Assembly: GCA_018806915.1 (NCBI GenBank)
Contig: JAGKQI010000083.1
Location: 434,001-498,000, forward strand
Source of the DNA: Phytophthora colocasiae
Lineage: Eukaryota > Oomycota > Peronosporomycetes > Peronosporales > Peronosporaceae
Direction of reading: 5' to 3'
DNA: 64,000 bases
The notes beneath the pieces are model-generated. The model did not search any database. It was not told the DNA's origin and worked only from the letters and a program-made list of their open reading frames with translations. The position numbers and the translations under genes are program-made. Below are positions 1 through 9,713 of the stretch, piece after piece (within the stretch, counting starts at the first letter, position 1; each line of letters opens with the position of its first letter).

Positions 1-392
1 GGACGCTTGTAGCCGAGGGATTTTAGAATCTCCTGCACCTCAGCAGCATAGCTGACTTTGTGGAAAACCGGATCCAAATTGTGCAAATTGTGGCCAATTT
101 TGTTAATAGCCACGTCCAAAGGCACTGCCAGTGTCTTCTGATCGTCTTTAAATGCGTGCTCCTCGAAGAAATAGCGGATTTTATCACCAGATTCGAGGAA
201 ATACTCGTCGTTCATGCGTCGCGTCTGCTCGTTGGTCGTGAAGATGGAGCGATGCTCATTCACGTCGCATTGTGCCACGTACTCAGCCGCTTTGGCACGT
301 AGTTCGTCACATGTAGAGGGCGATAGAGCGCCGGGGATCACCAGGAAGCCGTCGCGCTTGAAGGAAGCAAGTTGCTCGGAAGTCAGACCCAT
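1..392 (-). CDS. Phytanoyl-CoA dioxygenase-domain protein (PHYHD1-like), N-terminal part
   Basis: The minus strand is open from an ATG at 390-392 to the window edge (130 codons). The N-terminus reads MGLTSEQLASFKRDGFLVIP, followed by SGDKIRYFFEE, AINKIGHNLHNLDPVF and a VQEILKSLGY stretch. These match the start of the PhyH-domain protein 1 family of Fe(II)/2-oxoglutarate dioxygenases in order and spacing. The family usually runs to about 290 residues. The HxD...H iron site and the 2-oxoglutarate-binding arginine would lie beyond the left edge, so catalytic competence cannot be judged. No intron is seen in the visible part. The family hydroxylates small or acyl substrates, but the substrate of this subgroup is not established. 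The start fits because the family begins a few residues before the LSxEQ-type helix. Confidence 0.8.
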   Translation of the reverse strand, partial: MGLTSEQLASFKRDGFLVIPGALSPSTCDELRAKAAEYVAQCDVNEHRSIFTTNEQTRRMNDEYFLESGDKIRYFFEEHAFKDDQKTLAVPLDVAINKIGHNLHNLDPVFHKVSYAAEVQEILKSLGYKR

Positions 393-1486
393 AGTACAAA
401 TTGAGGAATATCCTGTTATCAGATGGACGTACCACCGAAGCCTTTATGAATAGATATAGGTGCGCTTTGTGAATTATTTTCAAGCAGCTATCTTTAGTTT
501 ATAGCCTGTGATAATAGATTAGTTTTGCAAAAGCGGTATAAGAGGTAGAATTCTCTGCATCTACTTTCGCGGGGAGCGTTTGCTGGCCACACGTTAGGAA
601 ACTGCTCGAAGCGTATGTTGAAGTAGGCAAATGTAGCCATGTTCAACTGAAACGGTCTTGTTACCAGAGCTGTGAGTAGCCATGACAACAACAGCGTAGC
701 CTATAGCTCCTGTTCGTGCTTTGAGGGCTCCAGACGAACTCCATTGTAGTCTTTTCGTCCTATCGCTTTCTTTCACTCGGTGTCGTTGTTCTCACCGGTG
801 GAAAAACAGTTTTATCCGAGTTTTCTAGCGGTACCAACGTCTGTCAATCGGCAGTGAATAACGGCAACTACTTGAAGGGCGGACCATGAATTCAAGGCAT
901 CAACTAATGCTTTCGGCCCGAGCCAACGGCGCATGGGATCGTAAACCTTATCCCTTGTCCTAGTGACCGGCGAAAGTGCCGTTTACTGCTAAAAAGCACT
1001 AGCAAAACAACGTCAACTTCGTTAGTGGCGTGTGTCTGGATGCCGCTATGAGAAGCAACGTCGTATAGTAGTAGTAAGAGCAAAGAAGCTCGTACCTTGT
1101 AGTGAATACAGCAGCTCCAGTGGCTCCAACGGCTGCAAGTCGAGAAAAATCCCATAATGTCGGCGTAACGAACTGAAGCGAAACGGATCGGCCACAATAA
1201 TGATAGGGAAATGAAGTACAAAGCGCCAATGAACACAAACCTGCAGACCATTTTTCCATTGAGTCGTTTCAAGTTTCACTGCGCTTGAAACGCAGCCTGC
1301 GCTCATGGTCGAGTCCAGCTCGGTTGGGACGGCGCACACACTCGAAACTTCCCATCGGAATCCTCAACACACTTGAGCTGCTTGCACCTTAAACCTCTCA
1401 CATCCGAACTCTTCGTCTCCGTGCTGCTTCTATCACCGAAAAAGACGAGTAAAAGAATCGGGAGCTGGATAACAGGGTAGAAGACA
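393..1486. other. Intergenic region, no gene recognised
   Basis: About 1.1 kb separates the divergent PhyH-like gene and the spliced gene starting at 1487. Several 60-120 residue open frames exist on the minus strand (494-776 and 904-1339), but they resemble no family and their composition is not convincing. The region should hold the promoters of both flanking genes. Confidence 0.4.
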
Positions 1487-3027
1487 ATGGTCAGCGCAAC
1501 TCCAAGTTCCAGGAAGAGCTCTCAAACGCTTGGAGCGACAGTCCCCGCTCCGATCCTGCTATCTCCGATTTCCGTTGCTCATAGGGTACGTTTTCCAGTG
1601 TTTCTTGTGTTCCTTGATGTGATGGTTCGACAGCTCATATCAACTTGTAGAGTCAGATGATGGAGGCTGACGTATCAACGCCCTCGACAGGGAACGCGAT
1701 CAGAGACCAATGGGTAGCCAACTTACAGAAGAAACGCATGGCCGCAGCAGCAGGAACAGGAAACCCCATTGGAAGTGGCAATCCTTTGCCTGCAGGAGGT
1801 ACTTCGCAGCCCAATAGCAGGTCCAACAGCAACAGCAGAAGTAGCTCAGCCAAGAAAGGCAGTCGGAGTCGCAGTGCCGCGGCTCGAGTAGCCAAAAACA
1901 GAGGACTCAGCGCTGCAGCACTGGAAAAAAGTCTAAATTCTCACCAGCGCAACGCCCACCGCCACAGCCAGTTCGCCACCATGTCTTCCGGTTTGATAGT
2001 GGACAGTCAGATCGTTATGAGTGAGGCAGACGCACTGGCACTTGGTCAGTCATCGCTGTTCGGTGGTCTTGGCTTCGAGCTGGAGTCTCCATCATTCTCT
2101 CGACTCATTTCCACTTCGATGGACGGAGAATTCGCGATAAATTCTCCAAAGAAGATGAAAAACAGGTCTAAACGCCAAACAAAAGGCTCCAAGAAGCGTC
2201 CGACACACTGTTTAGCGCTTGATATCGATCAGCCAAAGCCACGCACTCCACGTCGCAAATTAAACTGCGGATCAGCTACGTTTGACGACTTCGATCTCGA
2301 TTACACAGTCAGTTCCTGCTCCCCAGGATTCCCTGGTGTCGGAACACCATCCAATTTCCGTGTAGATGCATCCACTCGGCATATCTGGGGCCAGGATCTG
2401 GACTTGACAGGTGCAGGAGGATACGCAGAGACGTTCCTGGACTTGCCGACGCCTCGGTTAAACGAAATATCTCTTATGGCATCTCAGTCGAACGCCAGCA
2501 CCGCCAGCAACAGCAGTAGACAGTCGAGCGACGATGAATCAGCAAAGCTGGATCACCCACGCCTCATCCGCACCAACAGCATCGAACAGGAAGGGTTGAG
2601 TCATTTCCTTGAACAGACAAATCTGGACGGCAGTGATGGTGGTCATGGCGATGAACTCTACGAACTGGCAGCGACACCTTTGACCAGCGCTCATAAATCG
2701 CCATTCCAGGGCGGCTCCTTCTTCACAAGCACTGTGACTCCACGCAGTGCTGCGGCTGCTGCAGCTGTAGACGAATGCTTTGGCAAATCCGCGACGTTCG
2801 CTTCAACTTGGCCACTGCCTTCTCCGTCTCCGCTTGGTCCTTCCGCTCCTTCTCGGCCTGGAGCTCCAGTGACACGACGTCGTGCGACTCGAGATCAGAA
2901 ACACCCACCTGAGTTCGAGACCCTCATGGATGAATACAAACTTACCGACATCGACCACGAGCTCGACAGTTTCTACCTGGACACAATGGAAGCCATTGGC
3001 AATGACCTCGACCTCATGTCCAACTGA
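1487..3027 (+). CDS. Spliced gene for a disordered, probably nuclear protein of unknown function (491 aa)
   Basis: Exon 1 is 1487-1585 (33 codons). A 65-bp intron at 1586-1650 starts GTACGT and ends TTGTAG. Exon 2 is 1651-3027. The joined frame is open, and an in-frame TAG lies three codons upstream of the ATG at 1487. The simpler start at 1657 would lose the first 35 residues. The protein is rich in Ser, Ala, Asn and basic stretches: KKGSRSRSAAARVAKNR near residue 100 and KKMKNRSKRQTKGSKKR near 200 look like nuclear localisation signals. The last 40 residues are acidic and probably helical. No catalytic domain is recognised. It converges with the EMC5 gene, with 165 bp between the two stops. 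A regulatory or chromatin role is only a guess from composition. Confidence 0.65.
1586..1650 (+). other. Intron of the disordered-protein gene
   Basis: The 65-bp phase-0 intron has GTACGT at the 5' splice site and TTGTAG at the 3' site. Removing it joins 33 upstream codons in frame to the long downstream exon. Confidence 0.65.
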
Positions 3028-3192
3028 AACTCTATCGTATAATGCAACCCATAAGCTTATAATAAATAGAAATGAATCAACTCGCACAAAGCACCAAAAG
3101 CAGTAGAAGTTACCCAGGTTTTAAACCTCTGAAAGCACCAAATAGCACCAATCTTCTCCAGCTACAAGCTTCCGCCCTGAATAACAGCTCCT

Positions 3193-3739
3193 CTATGACA
3201 TAACGCGCTTGTGCAGAGCTTTTCCGCGGTGGTTGAACACGTGGAAGTCCGGGCTCGAGATGACAGTGGATAGAGACCTGAAGGACCAAAAATTAGTCTG
3301 TTGGACTAAAAAAAATCACCCGTTTTAAGTTGTCGAACCTCGAGTGTAGTGCATCGTTCGATCGGATCGGAAGAAGCTCCCCAGACGTGAGCAGGACGCC
3401 AACCAGAGAGATGAGGAAGGAGGCTACGAGCTCCACAACAACCTGTAGGACGTTAATAAATATTTATAGCCAATTAGCGTCAACATAAAACCATTTCCCC
3501 CTGTCTGATTGAGCAATAATGTACCTCAGATGGCGGCATCTGCGCGTCAGCAGTCTCAGTCAGCTTAACATAGGACTCATCTGGAAATGAACATTACAGC
3601 ACGAATACAACGTTAAAACACACAAAAAGAACAGCATTAGATAGAAGAGACGTAACTACGTACATTGCACCGAGTAGTATCCCGCGTGCACCAGCAGGAG
3701 CGTCCCCACAGCGATCAGAAGTTTGCCGAAAAATGCCAT
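3193..3739 (-). CDS. EMC5: ER membrane protein complex subunit 5 / membrane magnesium transporter (EMC5/MMGT), four exons
   Basis: Exons on the minus strand are 3664-3739, 3525-3580, 3339-3442 and 3193-3277. The introns have GT-AG ends (GTACGT, GTACAT and GTTCGA donors). The join gives 106 residues, close to the family's usual length. Segments match EMC5 in order: MAFFGKLLIAVGTLLLVHAG (first membrane helix), ESYVKLTE, VVVELVASFLISLVGVLLTS (second helix), then SSPDFHVFNHRGKALHKR at the C-terminus, where PSFYVFNHRGR is the family hallmark. EMC5 is a core membrane subunit of the ER complex that inserts weakly hydrophobic transmembrane helices. A role in Mg2+ transport was proposed for the MMGT name. 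All reading frames close exactly at the splice sites, so the model is firm. The gene is divergent from the VPS9-domain gene across 138 bp. Confidence 0.92.
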
Positions 3740-3877
3740 AATTCCTCTTGAATTCCTAAAATCAATTTTGTAATAAAAAAAATAAGCATGTAAACCTCAC
3801 ATATGTCAAATGGAACCTAAGTAAAAGCATGTCTGATTCCGACTCAGATATCCAATTCCATTTCCATCTGAAGCAGG
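3740..3877. promoter_or_regulatory. Shared divergent promoter interval, EMC5 / VPS9-domain gene
   Basis: This 138-bp AT-richer gap lies between two divergent start codons and must hold both promoters if transcription starts close to the ATGs, as is usual in compact oomycete gene clusters. No unambiguous Inr or TATA motif was found. Confidence 0.4.
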
Positions 3878-5431
3878 ATGATGTTCTGGGGTCGAAGTGG
3901 TGGTGGTAAACCCGCTACAACTTCTTCCATAGGCAACGGAGAGGCATCGCGTCGGTCGTCCCAAATCGCTGACATCACGGCAATTCCAACCGTACCAGTT
4001 GCACCTTCCTACGTTCTCTCTGAGAAGCGTCGCAGCGAGTTATTGCTGGCTGCACGCACCAACCGTGTGTCATGGGTCGAAAGCGTCGATTCAAACGATG
4101 TCAAGCCACTTCCAGTGGGTATTAACGGTCTCCCGGATACTTTAGCAGCTTCAACTATACCAGTTCATTGTCGCGAGGCGCTGGAGGGCGTCAGTAAGGA
4201 GTTTTCCGCGTTTTTCTCAAGTCTGGACGAACTCAAGCACAAAATCCTAGCGAACGACATTCAACTAACGGACGAGGAACCAGAGACTCTAGAAAAAAAC
4301 CACAGTAAAAGCAGAAGATATCACACTTTGTTCCAGGAGTTGAGAGAGCAGGAAAAGGTGCTGGATCAATGGCAGAGATCTCACAGTCCTCGGGCGAAAA
4401 AGTTGACTGGACATGATCGGGAGATGGCGTTCTTCGTGGGGTTTCGAGAGTTACTGGCACTGCTAAAGGACGCACAAGCTGCTGAATTAGTGTACCGTAT
4501 CCAGTCGTTCGTGAAGCGAGCAGACTTGTGGGATCTACCGCAAATGCTGAAAGCCGTCGCCACTAGAGACCGACCTGGAGGTAAAGTCCAAGACTTTATT
4601 AAGAAGTTGGTGGAGCAGATCAAGCACAGCACCAAGTTAAGAGGATTATTAGAAGGAGATGAGTCGAAGTTTCTCCATGTACGAGACGCGTACGGTGTGG
4701 ATATGCTTCATGAAGTTATGGAGGCCTTTTTGATGGAGAAACTGTACACCAAGACGCTGACTCCGTCGCCTACAGCTGCCACACAAGACGAAGCTTTTCA
4801 CCATCGTATTCACTTATTGGGCTTCGTCACGTTCAAGCATCTGGACTTGCCAGTACCGAAGACGGAGGAGCAGCAGGAGACTTGGATTCGACTAGCGCAA
4901 CAGCTTGAAGCCATGACGCTGTGTCCTAGTCCTCGTCGTAAAATGGACAGTGTTCTACGTGTTTGTCAAGACCTGACGACGTTCTTGAAGACGCAAAATG
5001 GCGGTCGTTTCCCCTCTGCAGACGAATTTCTACCTGCTCTGATCTACGTTGTGTTACGTGCCAATCCTGTCGAACTTAAACGCAATGTGGCGTTCATCTT
5101 GGAGTATCGGAGCCCGACGAAGCTGGTATCAGAACCAGGTTATTTCTTCACGCATCTGGTATCAAGTGTGGCTTTTTTGGAGGAGGTGAATGGCTCGAGC
5201 CTAACGATTTCTTCTGAAGAGTTTGACGAAGGATTGCGTCGAAGTAAAGAGAATTTTCGGATGAGTCGAGTACGACAGGAAATCGACCATGAAGTCTCAA
5301 GTAATGCGAGTTCCGAGATACACAAAGAGAATCAGAAAGAAGAAGAAGTAGAAGAGTCTTTGCGTCTACCGACTGTGCTAGAGGTTCGAGCTAGACGTTT
5401 AGCTCTCGTTGAAGATAAAACAGATTTTTAA
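3878..5431 (+). CDS. VPS9-domain protein, likely Rab5-family guanine nucleotide exchange factor (517 aa)
   Basis: The C-terminal half carries a VPS9 domain (about residues 290-447). It has SADEFLPALIYVVLRANP, NVAFILEYRSPTKL and EPGYFFTHLVSSVAFLEEV, the hallmark order of Rabex-5/Vps9-type exchange factors. Upstream lies a helical-bundle-like stretch from about residue 175, including an AFFVGFRELLALLKDA segment. The first 110 residues are Ser-rich and probably disordered. The family loads GTP onto Rab5/Rab21 GTPases in endosome fusion and trafficking. The C-terminal 70 residues are charged and probably coiled. An in-frame TGA lies three codons before ATG 3878; ATG 3881 could also serve. No intron is needed. 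No ubiquitin-binding A20 finger is seen, so this is not a full Rabex-5 homologue. Confidence 0.85.
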   Translation: MMFWGRSGGGKPATTSSIGNGEASRRSSQIADITAIPTVPVAPSYVLSEKRRSELLLAARTNRVSWVESVDSNDVKPLPVGINGLPDTLAASTIPVHCREALEGVSKEFSAFFSSLDELKHKILANDIQLTDEEPETLEKNHSKSRRYHTLFQELREQEKVLDQWQRSHSPRAKKLTGHDREMAFFVGFRELLALLKDAQAAELVYRIQSFVKRADLWDLPQMLKAVATRDRPGGKVQDFIKKLVEQIKHSTKLRGLLEGDESKFLHVRDAYGVDMLHEVMEAFLMEKLYTKTLTPSPTAATQDEAFHHRIHLLGFVTFKHLDLPVPKTEEQQETWIRLAQQLEAMTLCPSPRRKMDSVLRVCQDLTTFLKTQNGGRFPSADEFLPALIYVVLRANPVELKRNVAFILEYRSPTKLVSEPGYFFTHLVSSVAFLEEVNGSSLTISSEEFDEGLRRSKENFRMSRVRQEIDHEVSSNASSEIHKENQKEEEVEESLRLPTVLEVRARRLALVEDKTDF

Positions 5432-5890
5432 ACATTTAAAAATGTCGATTCTTTTTACTCGCTTTCTTCTCCGTCTTCACTTCCCAAGCCGCACAAAAAG
5501 TAAAAACAGCGGTGTGTGGATGTACTAGTAGCGATGCCGGGTGGTGATAGTGAGATCTGTGTCCTAGAGCGTTTCGACAATAAGCTGCTGGCTTTGGAGG
5601 TGGAAGACGTGCGTTTTCTCCAGTTCCTGCAAGGGAGAAACCAAACCGCCAGCACAACAGTGGAGACTTTGTGTAGATGATATACACTTACGCGGCAGGA
5701 GTTGACGTCCAGTCGAAAGAGGAATCAGCTGAGGTAAACGACTGAAGCCGAGTTGAACCTTAAACTCCGTGGCTTCTGAATTGGATGATGAATTAGTCCA
5801 AGCTTCTCTTCACGTCTGTCCCAGCAGATCAGAGGATGTGAAGACGAGCACTTGCAGCTTTGTTGGAGCAGTCATGAGATTTGCGGCGAA
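5432..5890 (-). other. Possible small spliced gene, interrupted or mis-modelled
   Basis: A strong minus-strand intron is visible at 5627-5691, with a GTAAGT donor and a pyrimidine-rich tract ending TTGCAG. Upstream, an ATG at 5872-5874 begins a frame (MTAPTKLQVLVFTSSDLLGQ) that would run to the donor except for one in-frame TGA just after that segment. Downstream the joined frame continues to a stop near 5436. No family was recognised. It could be a pseudogene, a gene whose first intron I have misplaced, or a non-coding transcript. Confidence 0.2.
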
Positions 5891-6088
5891 GACAATGGTG
5901 GAATGTGCCCAAGTTCGAACAACCTCCCATCCCGATCAGGTGTAAAACAACGAACGTGAGAATTTCCAGAGATCCACCCCATCAAGTAGTACAATATGTA
6001 ACAACTGAAATACAACAAAACATTCATTTTCACTGACGTTACTTCTGTACAAACAACCGTACTTGCTTTGAAGCACACGAAGACCAGT

Positions 6089-6757
6089 TTACTCCGACCG
6101 AAGCTTGCGGTAGCCCTTCTGAGTAGCCGCGCCAGTATTCGCAGCGCCGGTTCCAGTAGCTGTAGCTGTAGCTCCAGCACTCGCCTTCGCTCCACCAGTG
6201 GCAGTTCCTCCCACACCAGCACCAGCATTTCCGCCGACACCAGCAGTCCCACCCACTCCACCGGTAGCAGCACCACCCACACCACCTCCAACGCCAGCAG
6301 TTCCACCTACACCAGCACCAGCGTTTCCACCCACTCCTCCGTTCACAGTTCCACCAACACCCACACCAGCACCAGCATTGCCACCAACTCCACCACCCAC
6401 GCCTACACCGGCGTTTCCACCCACACCGCCACCAACACCAGCCGTTCCTCCTACTCCACCGCCAATTCCAGCAGTGCCGCCAACGCCAGCTCCAACACCG
6501 GCAGTTCCGCCCACACCTGCACCACCGTATCCGTTGCCGACACCGACGCCAACGCCTCGACCGTAGAGGCCAGCACCGGCACCCGCGCGACCGGCTCCGT
6601 ACAATCCAGCACCAGCTCCAGCTCGACCGGCTCCGTACAAACCCGCGCCGCCGTGCAGGAGTCCGAAGGTCTGCGCAGCCTGTTCTTCAGCGAATGCGCC
6701 ATTGGAGAGAGCCACGACGGCGAGGCAAAAAGCTGCGATCTTGTTGCTGTTGAACAT
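6089..6757 (-). CDS. Secreted glycine-rich repeat protein, left copy (222 aa)
   Basis: The start [20 protein letters not shown] followed by AFA is a clear signal peptide, with cleavage expected near residue 23. After an [14 protein letters not shown] segment the mature protein is dominated by GVGG, GNAG, GTAG and [13 protein letters not shown] repeats. It ends in an Ala/Thr-rich stretch and a basic [10 protein letters not shown] tail. There are no cysteines in the mature part. Glycine-rich secreted proteins of this type are usually wall or extracellular-matrix components, but no family-level function can be assigned. It differs from the right copy by very few residues (for example V to M in one GVGGG repeat and T to A near the C-terminus). 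Antisense Pro-rich and Ser/Thr-rich frames over the repeats are artefacts of GC-rich repeat codons. Confidence 0.85.
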   Translation of the reverse strand: MFNSNKIAAFCLAVVALSNGAFAEEQAAQTFGLLHGGAGLYGAGRAGAGAGLYGAGRAGAGAGLYGRGVGVGVGNGYGGAGVGGTAGVGAGVGGTAGIGGGVGGTAGVGGGVGGNAGVGVGGGVGGNAGAGVGVGGTVNGGVGGNAGAGVGGTAGVGGGVGGAATGGVGGTAGVGGNAGAGVGGTATGGAKASAGATATATGTGAANTGAATQKGYRKLRSE

Positions 6758-6816
6758 CTTTGAGAGAAGTCGCTTGTTCTTGAAAGTCTTTGAGCTGATG
6801 TTGTGAGCTCCAGTGA

Positions 6817-6833
6817 GAAGATTTGGAAATGAG
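6817..6833 (-). promoter_or_regulatory. Candidate oomycete Inr-FPR core promoter, left glycine-rich gene
   Basis: On the minus strand CTCATTTCC is followed directly by AAATCTTC. This fits the oomycete initiator consensus (YTCANTYY) with an adjoining flanking promoter region. It lies about 60-75 nt upstream of the ATG at 6757. Confidence 0.5.
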
Positions 6834-7179
6834 CTTCGAGCTGTTCAACTCGCGGACACAACTCCTGCATGGACAGGTAGCGGACATTGACTTTAATATG
6901 CCATGATGACCAGCTTTCCAGCAGACATACGAACAGTAAAGCCACATGGGTTATCCATGTCGTAGTTGACCAACTGGTAGTTAGTTTTCCATCACTTCAA
7001 CTTGCTTCATGCAAATGCTAGTATATTCCAAAGAGGTTATATACGGACGCCAAAAGAGGTAAACATTCTCTACTATCCTTACGTCACAACTACCAATTGC
7101 GATGTCAACAGTCAACATACGAGACTGCTGTGGTCATCGGGGATAAATGAAGCAGACACCCTGAAGAGGATTCTGTGCG

Positions 7180-7814
7180 GCTCCGTCTGTACAGTGAAAT
7201 GGGAGCCACGCCAATAGTTAAGATTACCCACGTCTTGGCGCTTCGATGGGATTGTCGTTTTTTGTTGCAGCGTTAGTTGCTGATCCAAGTGGAGAAATGG
7301 TTGTTGGTCAGCTTTTACCTCTTTTTCACGTTGTCTCCGTGCCTTTTATTCCTGTTGGCACAATTTTTCGACTTGGGATGGCAATTCTTGGGCCGTTTGG
7401 AGCCAATCGCCGGTGGTTGAAACGGAAACCTCGTGAACCCAAGGGCGTTTGGCTGTTGTTGTTGCACGAGCTAGTGTTTTGTAGCGAGTTCGGGTTCGTG
7501 AGCAGGATTTTTTTTTTTTTTTGGGGGGTAGATTCTGGTCTCCATGTCTCGAAAAGTGCAACTGGTCGATCACTCCAACTGCAGCTTTTTGCGTTATCCA
7601 TAGCAACCTCGCAGTCGAGAGGGATTGCTTCCTTCGTAGTCTCCTTGCTACAAGCTGAATTGACTTTGTTGTGGAGGAAAAGTGATCGATCCGTCAAAAT
7701 AGCCGACGTGCGAATAGCCGTCAGATCCAAGTCGGCAGCGCTCTGTACCGACGTGTTGGTAGTCCTATTTCGCACTATCGCGGATACAGCTCCTGAACGG
7801 ATAGATTTATCACG
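7180..7814. other. Spacer between the inverted-repeat arms
   Basis: This 635-bp unique segment lies between the two arms and between the divergent glycine-rich genes. Long frames exist on both strands (7246-7860 plus, 7326-7775 minus) but neither resembles a family. A run of 15 T followed by 6 G sits at 7508-7528. It probably acts as the distal part of the shared upstream region. Confidence 0.5.
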
Positions 7815-8160
7815 CGCACAGAATCCTCTTCAGCGTGACTGCTTCATTTATCCCCGATGACCACAGCAGTCTCGTATGTTGACTGTTGACATCGCAATTG
7901 GTAGTTGTGACGTAAGGATAGTAGAGAATGTTTACCTCTTTTGGCGTCCGTATATAACCTCTTTGGAATATACTAGCATTTGCATGAAGCAAGTTGAAGT
8001 GATGGAAAACTAACTACCAGTTGGTCAACTACGACATGGATAACCCATGTGGCTTTACTGTTCGTATGTCTGCTGGAAAGCTGGTCATCATGGCATATTA
8101 AAGTCAATGTCCGCTGCCTGTCCATGCAGGAGTTGTGTCCGCGAGTTGAACAGCTCGAAG

Positions 8161-8177
8161 CTCATTTCCAAATCTTC
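8161..8177 (+). promoter_or_regulatory. Candidate oomycete Inr-FPR core promoter, right glycine-rich gene
   Basis: CTCATTTCC followed by AAATCTTC is identical to the left-copy motif. It sits 60-75 nt upstream of the ATG at 8237, as expected for an oomycete transcription start site. Confidence 0.5.
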
Positions 8178-8236
8178 TCACTGGAGCTCACAACATCAGC
8201 TCAAAGACTTTCAAGAACAAGCGACTTCTCTCAAAG

Positions 8237-8905
8237 ATGTTCAACAGCAACAAGATCGCAGCTTTTTGCCTCGCCGTCGTGGCTCTCTCCAATGGCGCAT
8301 TCGCTGAAGAACAGGCTGCGCAGACCTTCGGACTCCTGCACGGCGGCGCGGGTTTGTACGGAGCCGGTCGAGCTGGAGCTGGTGCTGGATTGTACGGAGC
8401 CGGTCGCGCGGGTGCCGGTGCTGGCCTCTACGGTCGAGGCGTTGGCGTCGGTGTCGGCAACGGATACGGTGGTGCAGGTGTGGGCGGAACTGCCGGTGTT
8501 GGAGCTGGCGTTGGCGGCACTGCTGGAATTGGCGGTGGAGTAGGAGGAACGGCTGGTGTTGGTGGCGGTGTGGGTGGAAACGCCGGTGTAGGCGTGGGTG
8601 GTGGAGTTGGTGGCAATGCTGGTGCTGGTGTGGGTGTTGGTGGAACTGTGAACGGAGGAGTGGGTGGAAACGCTGGTGCTGGTGTAGGTGGAACTGCTGG
8701 CGTTGGAGGTGGTATGGGTGGTGCTGCTACCGGTGGAGTGGGTGGGACTGCTGGTGTCGGCGGAAATGCTGGTGCTGGTGTGGGAGGAACTGCCACTGGT
8801 GGAGCGAAGGCGAGTGCTGGAGCTACAGCTACAGCTACTGGAACCGGCGCTGCGAATACTGGCGCGGCTGCACAGAAGGGCTACCGCAAGCTTCGGTCGG
8901 AGTAA
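8237..8905 (+). CDS. Secreted glycine-rich repeat protein, right copy (222 aa)
   Basis: This is a near-identical twin of the gene at 6089-6757: signal peptide at residues 1-23, [12 protein letters not shown] repeats to about residue 70, GVGG/GTAG/GNAG repeats to about 190, then an Ala/Thr tail. Both start and stop are intact. The two genes are transcribed away from each other from within an inverted duplication, so 5' leaders and core promoters were copied along with the coding sequence. Very low divergence implies either recent duplication or continuing gene conversion between the arms. Confidence 0.85.
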   Translation: MFNSNKIAAFCLAVVALSNGAFAEEQAAQTFGLLHGGAGLYGAGRAGAGAGLYGAGRAGAGAGLYGRGVGVGVGNGYGGAGVGGTAGVGAGVGGTAGIGGGVGGTAGVGGGVGGNAGVGVGGGVGGNAGAGVGVGGTVNGGVGGNAGAGVGGTAGVGGGMGGAATGGVGGTAGVGGNAGAGVGGTATGGAKASAGATATATGTGAANTGAAAQKGYRKLRSE

Positions 8906-9104
8906 ACGTGTTTTCGTGTGCTTCAAAGCAAGTACGGTTGTTTGTACAGAAGTAACGTCAGTGAAAATGAATGTTTTGTTGTATTTCAGTTGTTACATAT
9001 TGTACGACATGATGGTATCATTTGCTTTGCTAATGAACACGTCGCGAATCGATTGTGGTAGGCGTTTTGAGGTGAAAATTCACCCTCCGAGTGAGCACAC
9101 CAGG

Positions 9105-9684
9105 CAGGGTTGTGAAAAATAAGATTGTTATTTTATTGAGCCCCAAGACTCTCAATAATTCGTTTATTGCAATTTTGTTTTCAATCATATCATCGAGCTC
9201 TGATTGGTAGAAAACCACCTAGCCGTAACCTTAACCCAAACCCCTTGACGCTCGCTAAAGCTTTGCGAGAACTTTAACTCCGCTTTCAAAGCGTGGCGCT
9301 TTAACGACGACGGCTTGTGGGCTGAGGTATTTCGCAGTTGGTGTTAACTCCTTCGTAATGGCATCAAACAGACACCGTACGTCCAATGTAGTCGCATGTT
9401 TGGGTCTTGCAGAAATTTGCAAAGTGGAGTGTCGAGCGCTACCTCAGAGCTGTCTCGTCGAAGTTGTTTACGTCGTACAGGCCTAGAAGACCACTGCTTG
9501 CTCATTATTGATGCGTTAAGAGTACTCAAGTAGCTCGTGACTTCACGATAACGTGCAGAACGCGAGCTAAATGCCACAGCGAAATGGAGGATTGTTTGGT
9601 CGTGATTGAGACCTCGCTCAATCAATAATTTAGTGTGTTTTAATTGAATTATTTGAAAGTCAAATTGTTTTTTTCACAACCCTG
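9105..9684. mobile_element. hAT-like non-autonomous DNA element (MITE), 580 bp
   Basis: The terminal inverted repeats are CAGGGTTGTGAAAAA at the left and TTTTTTCACAACCCTG at the right. The flanking octamers are ACACCAGG (9097-9104) and TCACCAGG (9685-9692), an 8-bp target duplication with one mismatch, as made by hAT transposases. No transposase is encoded. A 93-codon minus-strand frame at 9344-9625 is not recognisable. Confidence 0.82.
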
Positions 9685-9713
9685 TCACCAGGGATCTTCA
9701 AACTCAAATTTCA

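Larger units (their letters stand above)
5990..7179. repeat. Left arm of a 1.19-kb inverted repeat
   Basis: This segment is almost identical, as reverse complement, to 7815-9007. Identity runs from the GTAGTACAAT/ATTGTACGAC outer ends to the shared TGTGCG inner ends, with scattered single-base differences. It contains the minus-strand glycine-rich gene, its leader and its promoter. Confidence 0.92.
7815..9007. repeat. Right arm of the 1.19-kb inverted repeat
   Basis: It is the reverse complement of 5990-7179 with a few substitutions. It contains the plus-strand glycine-rich gene with its promoter, leader and about 100 bp of 3' flank. Homology stops abruptly after ATTGTACGAC near 9007. Confidence 0.92.

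Noticed and set aside
904..1339. Overlapping hydrophobic minus-strand frames
   Set aside because: Three overlapping frames, no recognisable motif, and atypical composition. Not called as genes.
6068..6763. Plus-strand Ser/Thr-rich and Pro-rich frames over the left glycine-rich gene (and the mirror frames at 8231-8926)
   Set aside because: They are antisense shadows of Gly-rich codons. The signal peptide, promoter motif and stop all support the other strand.
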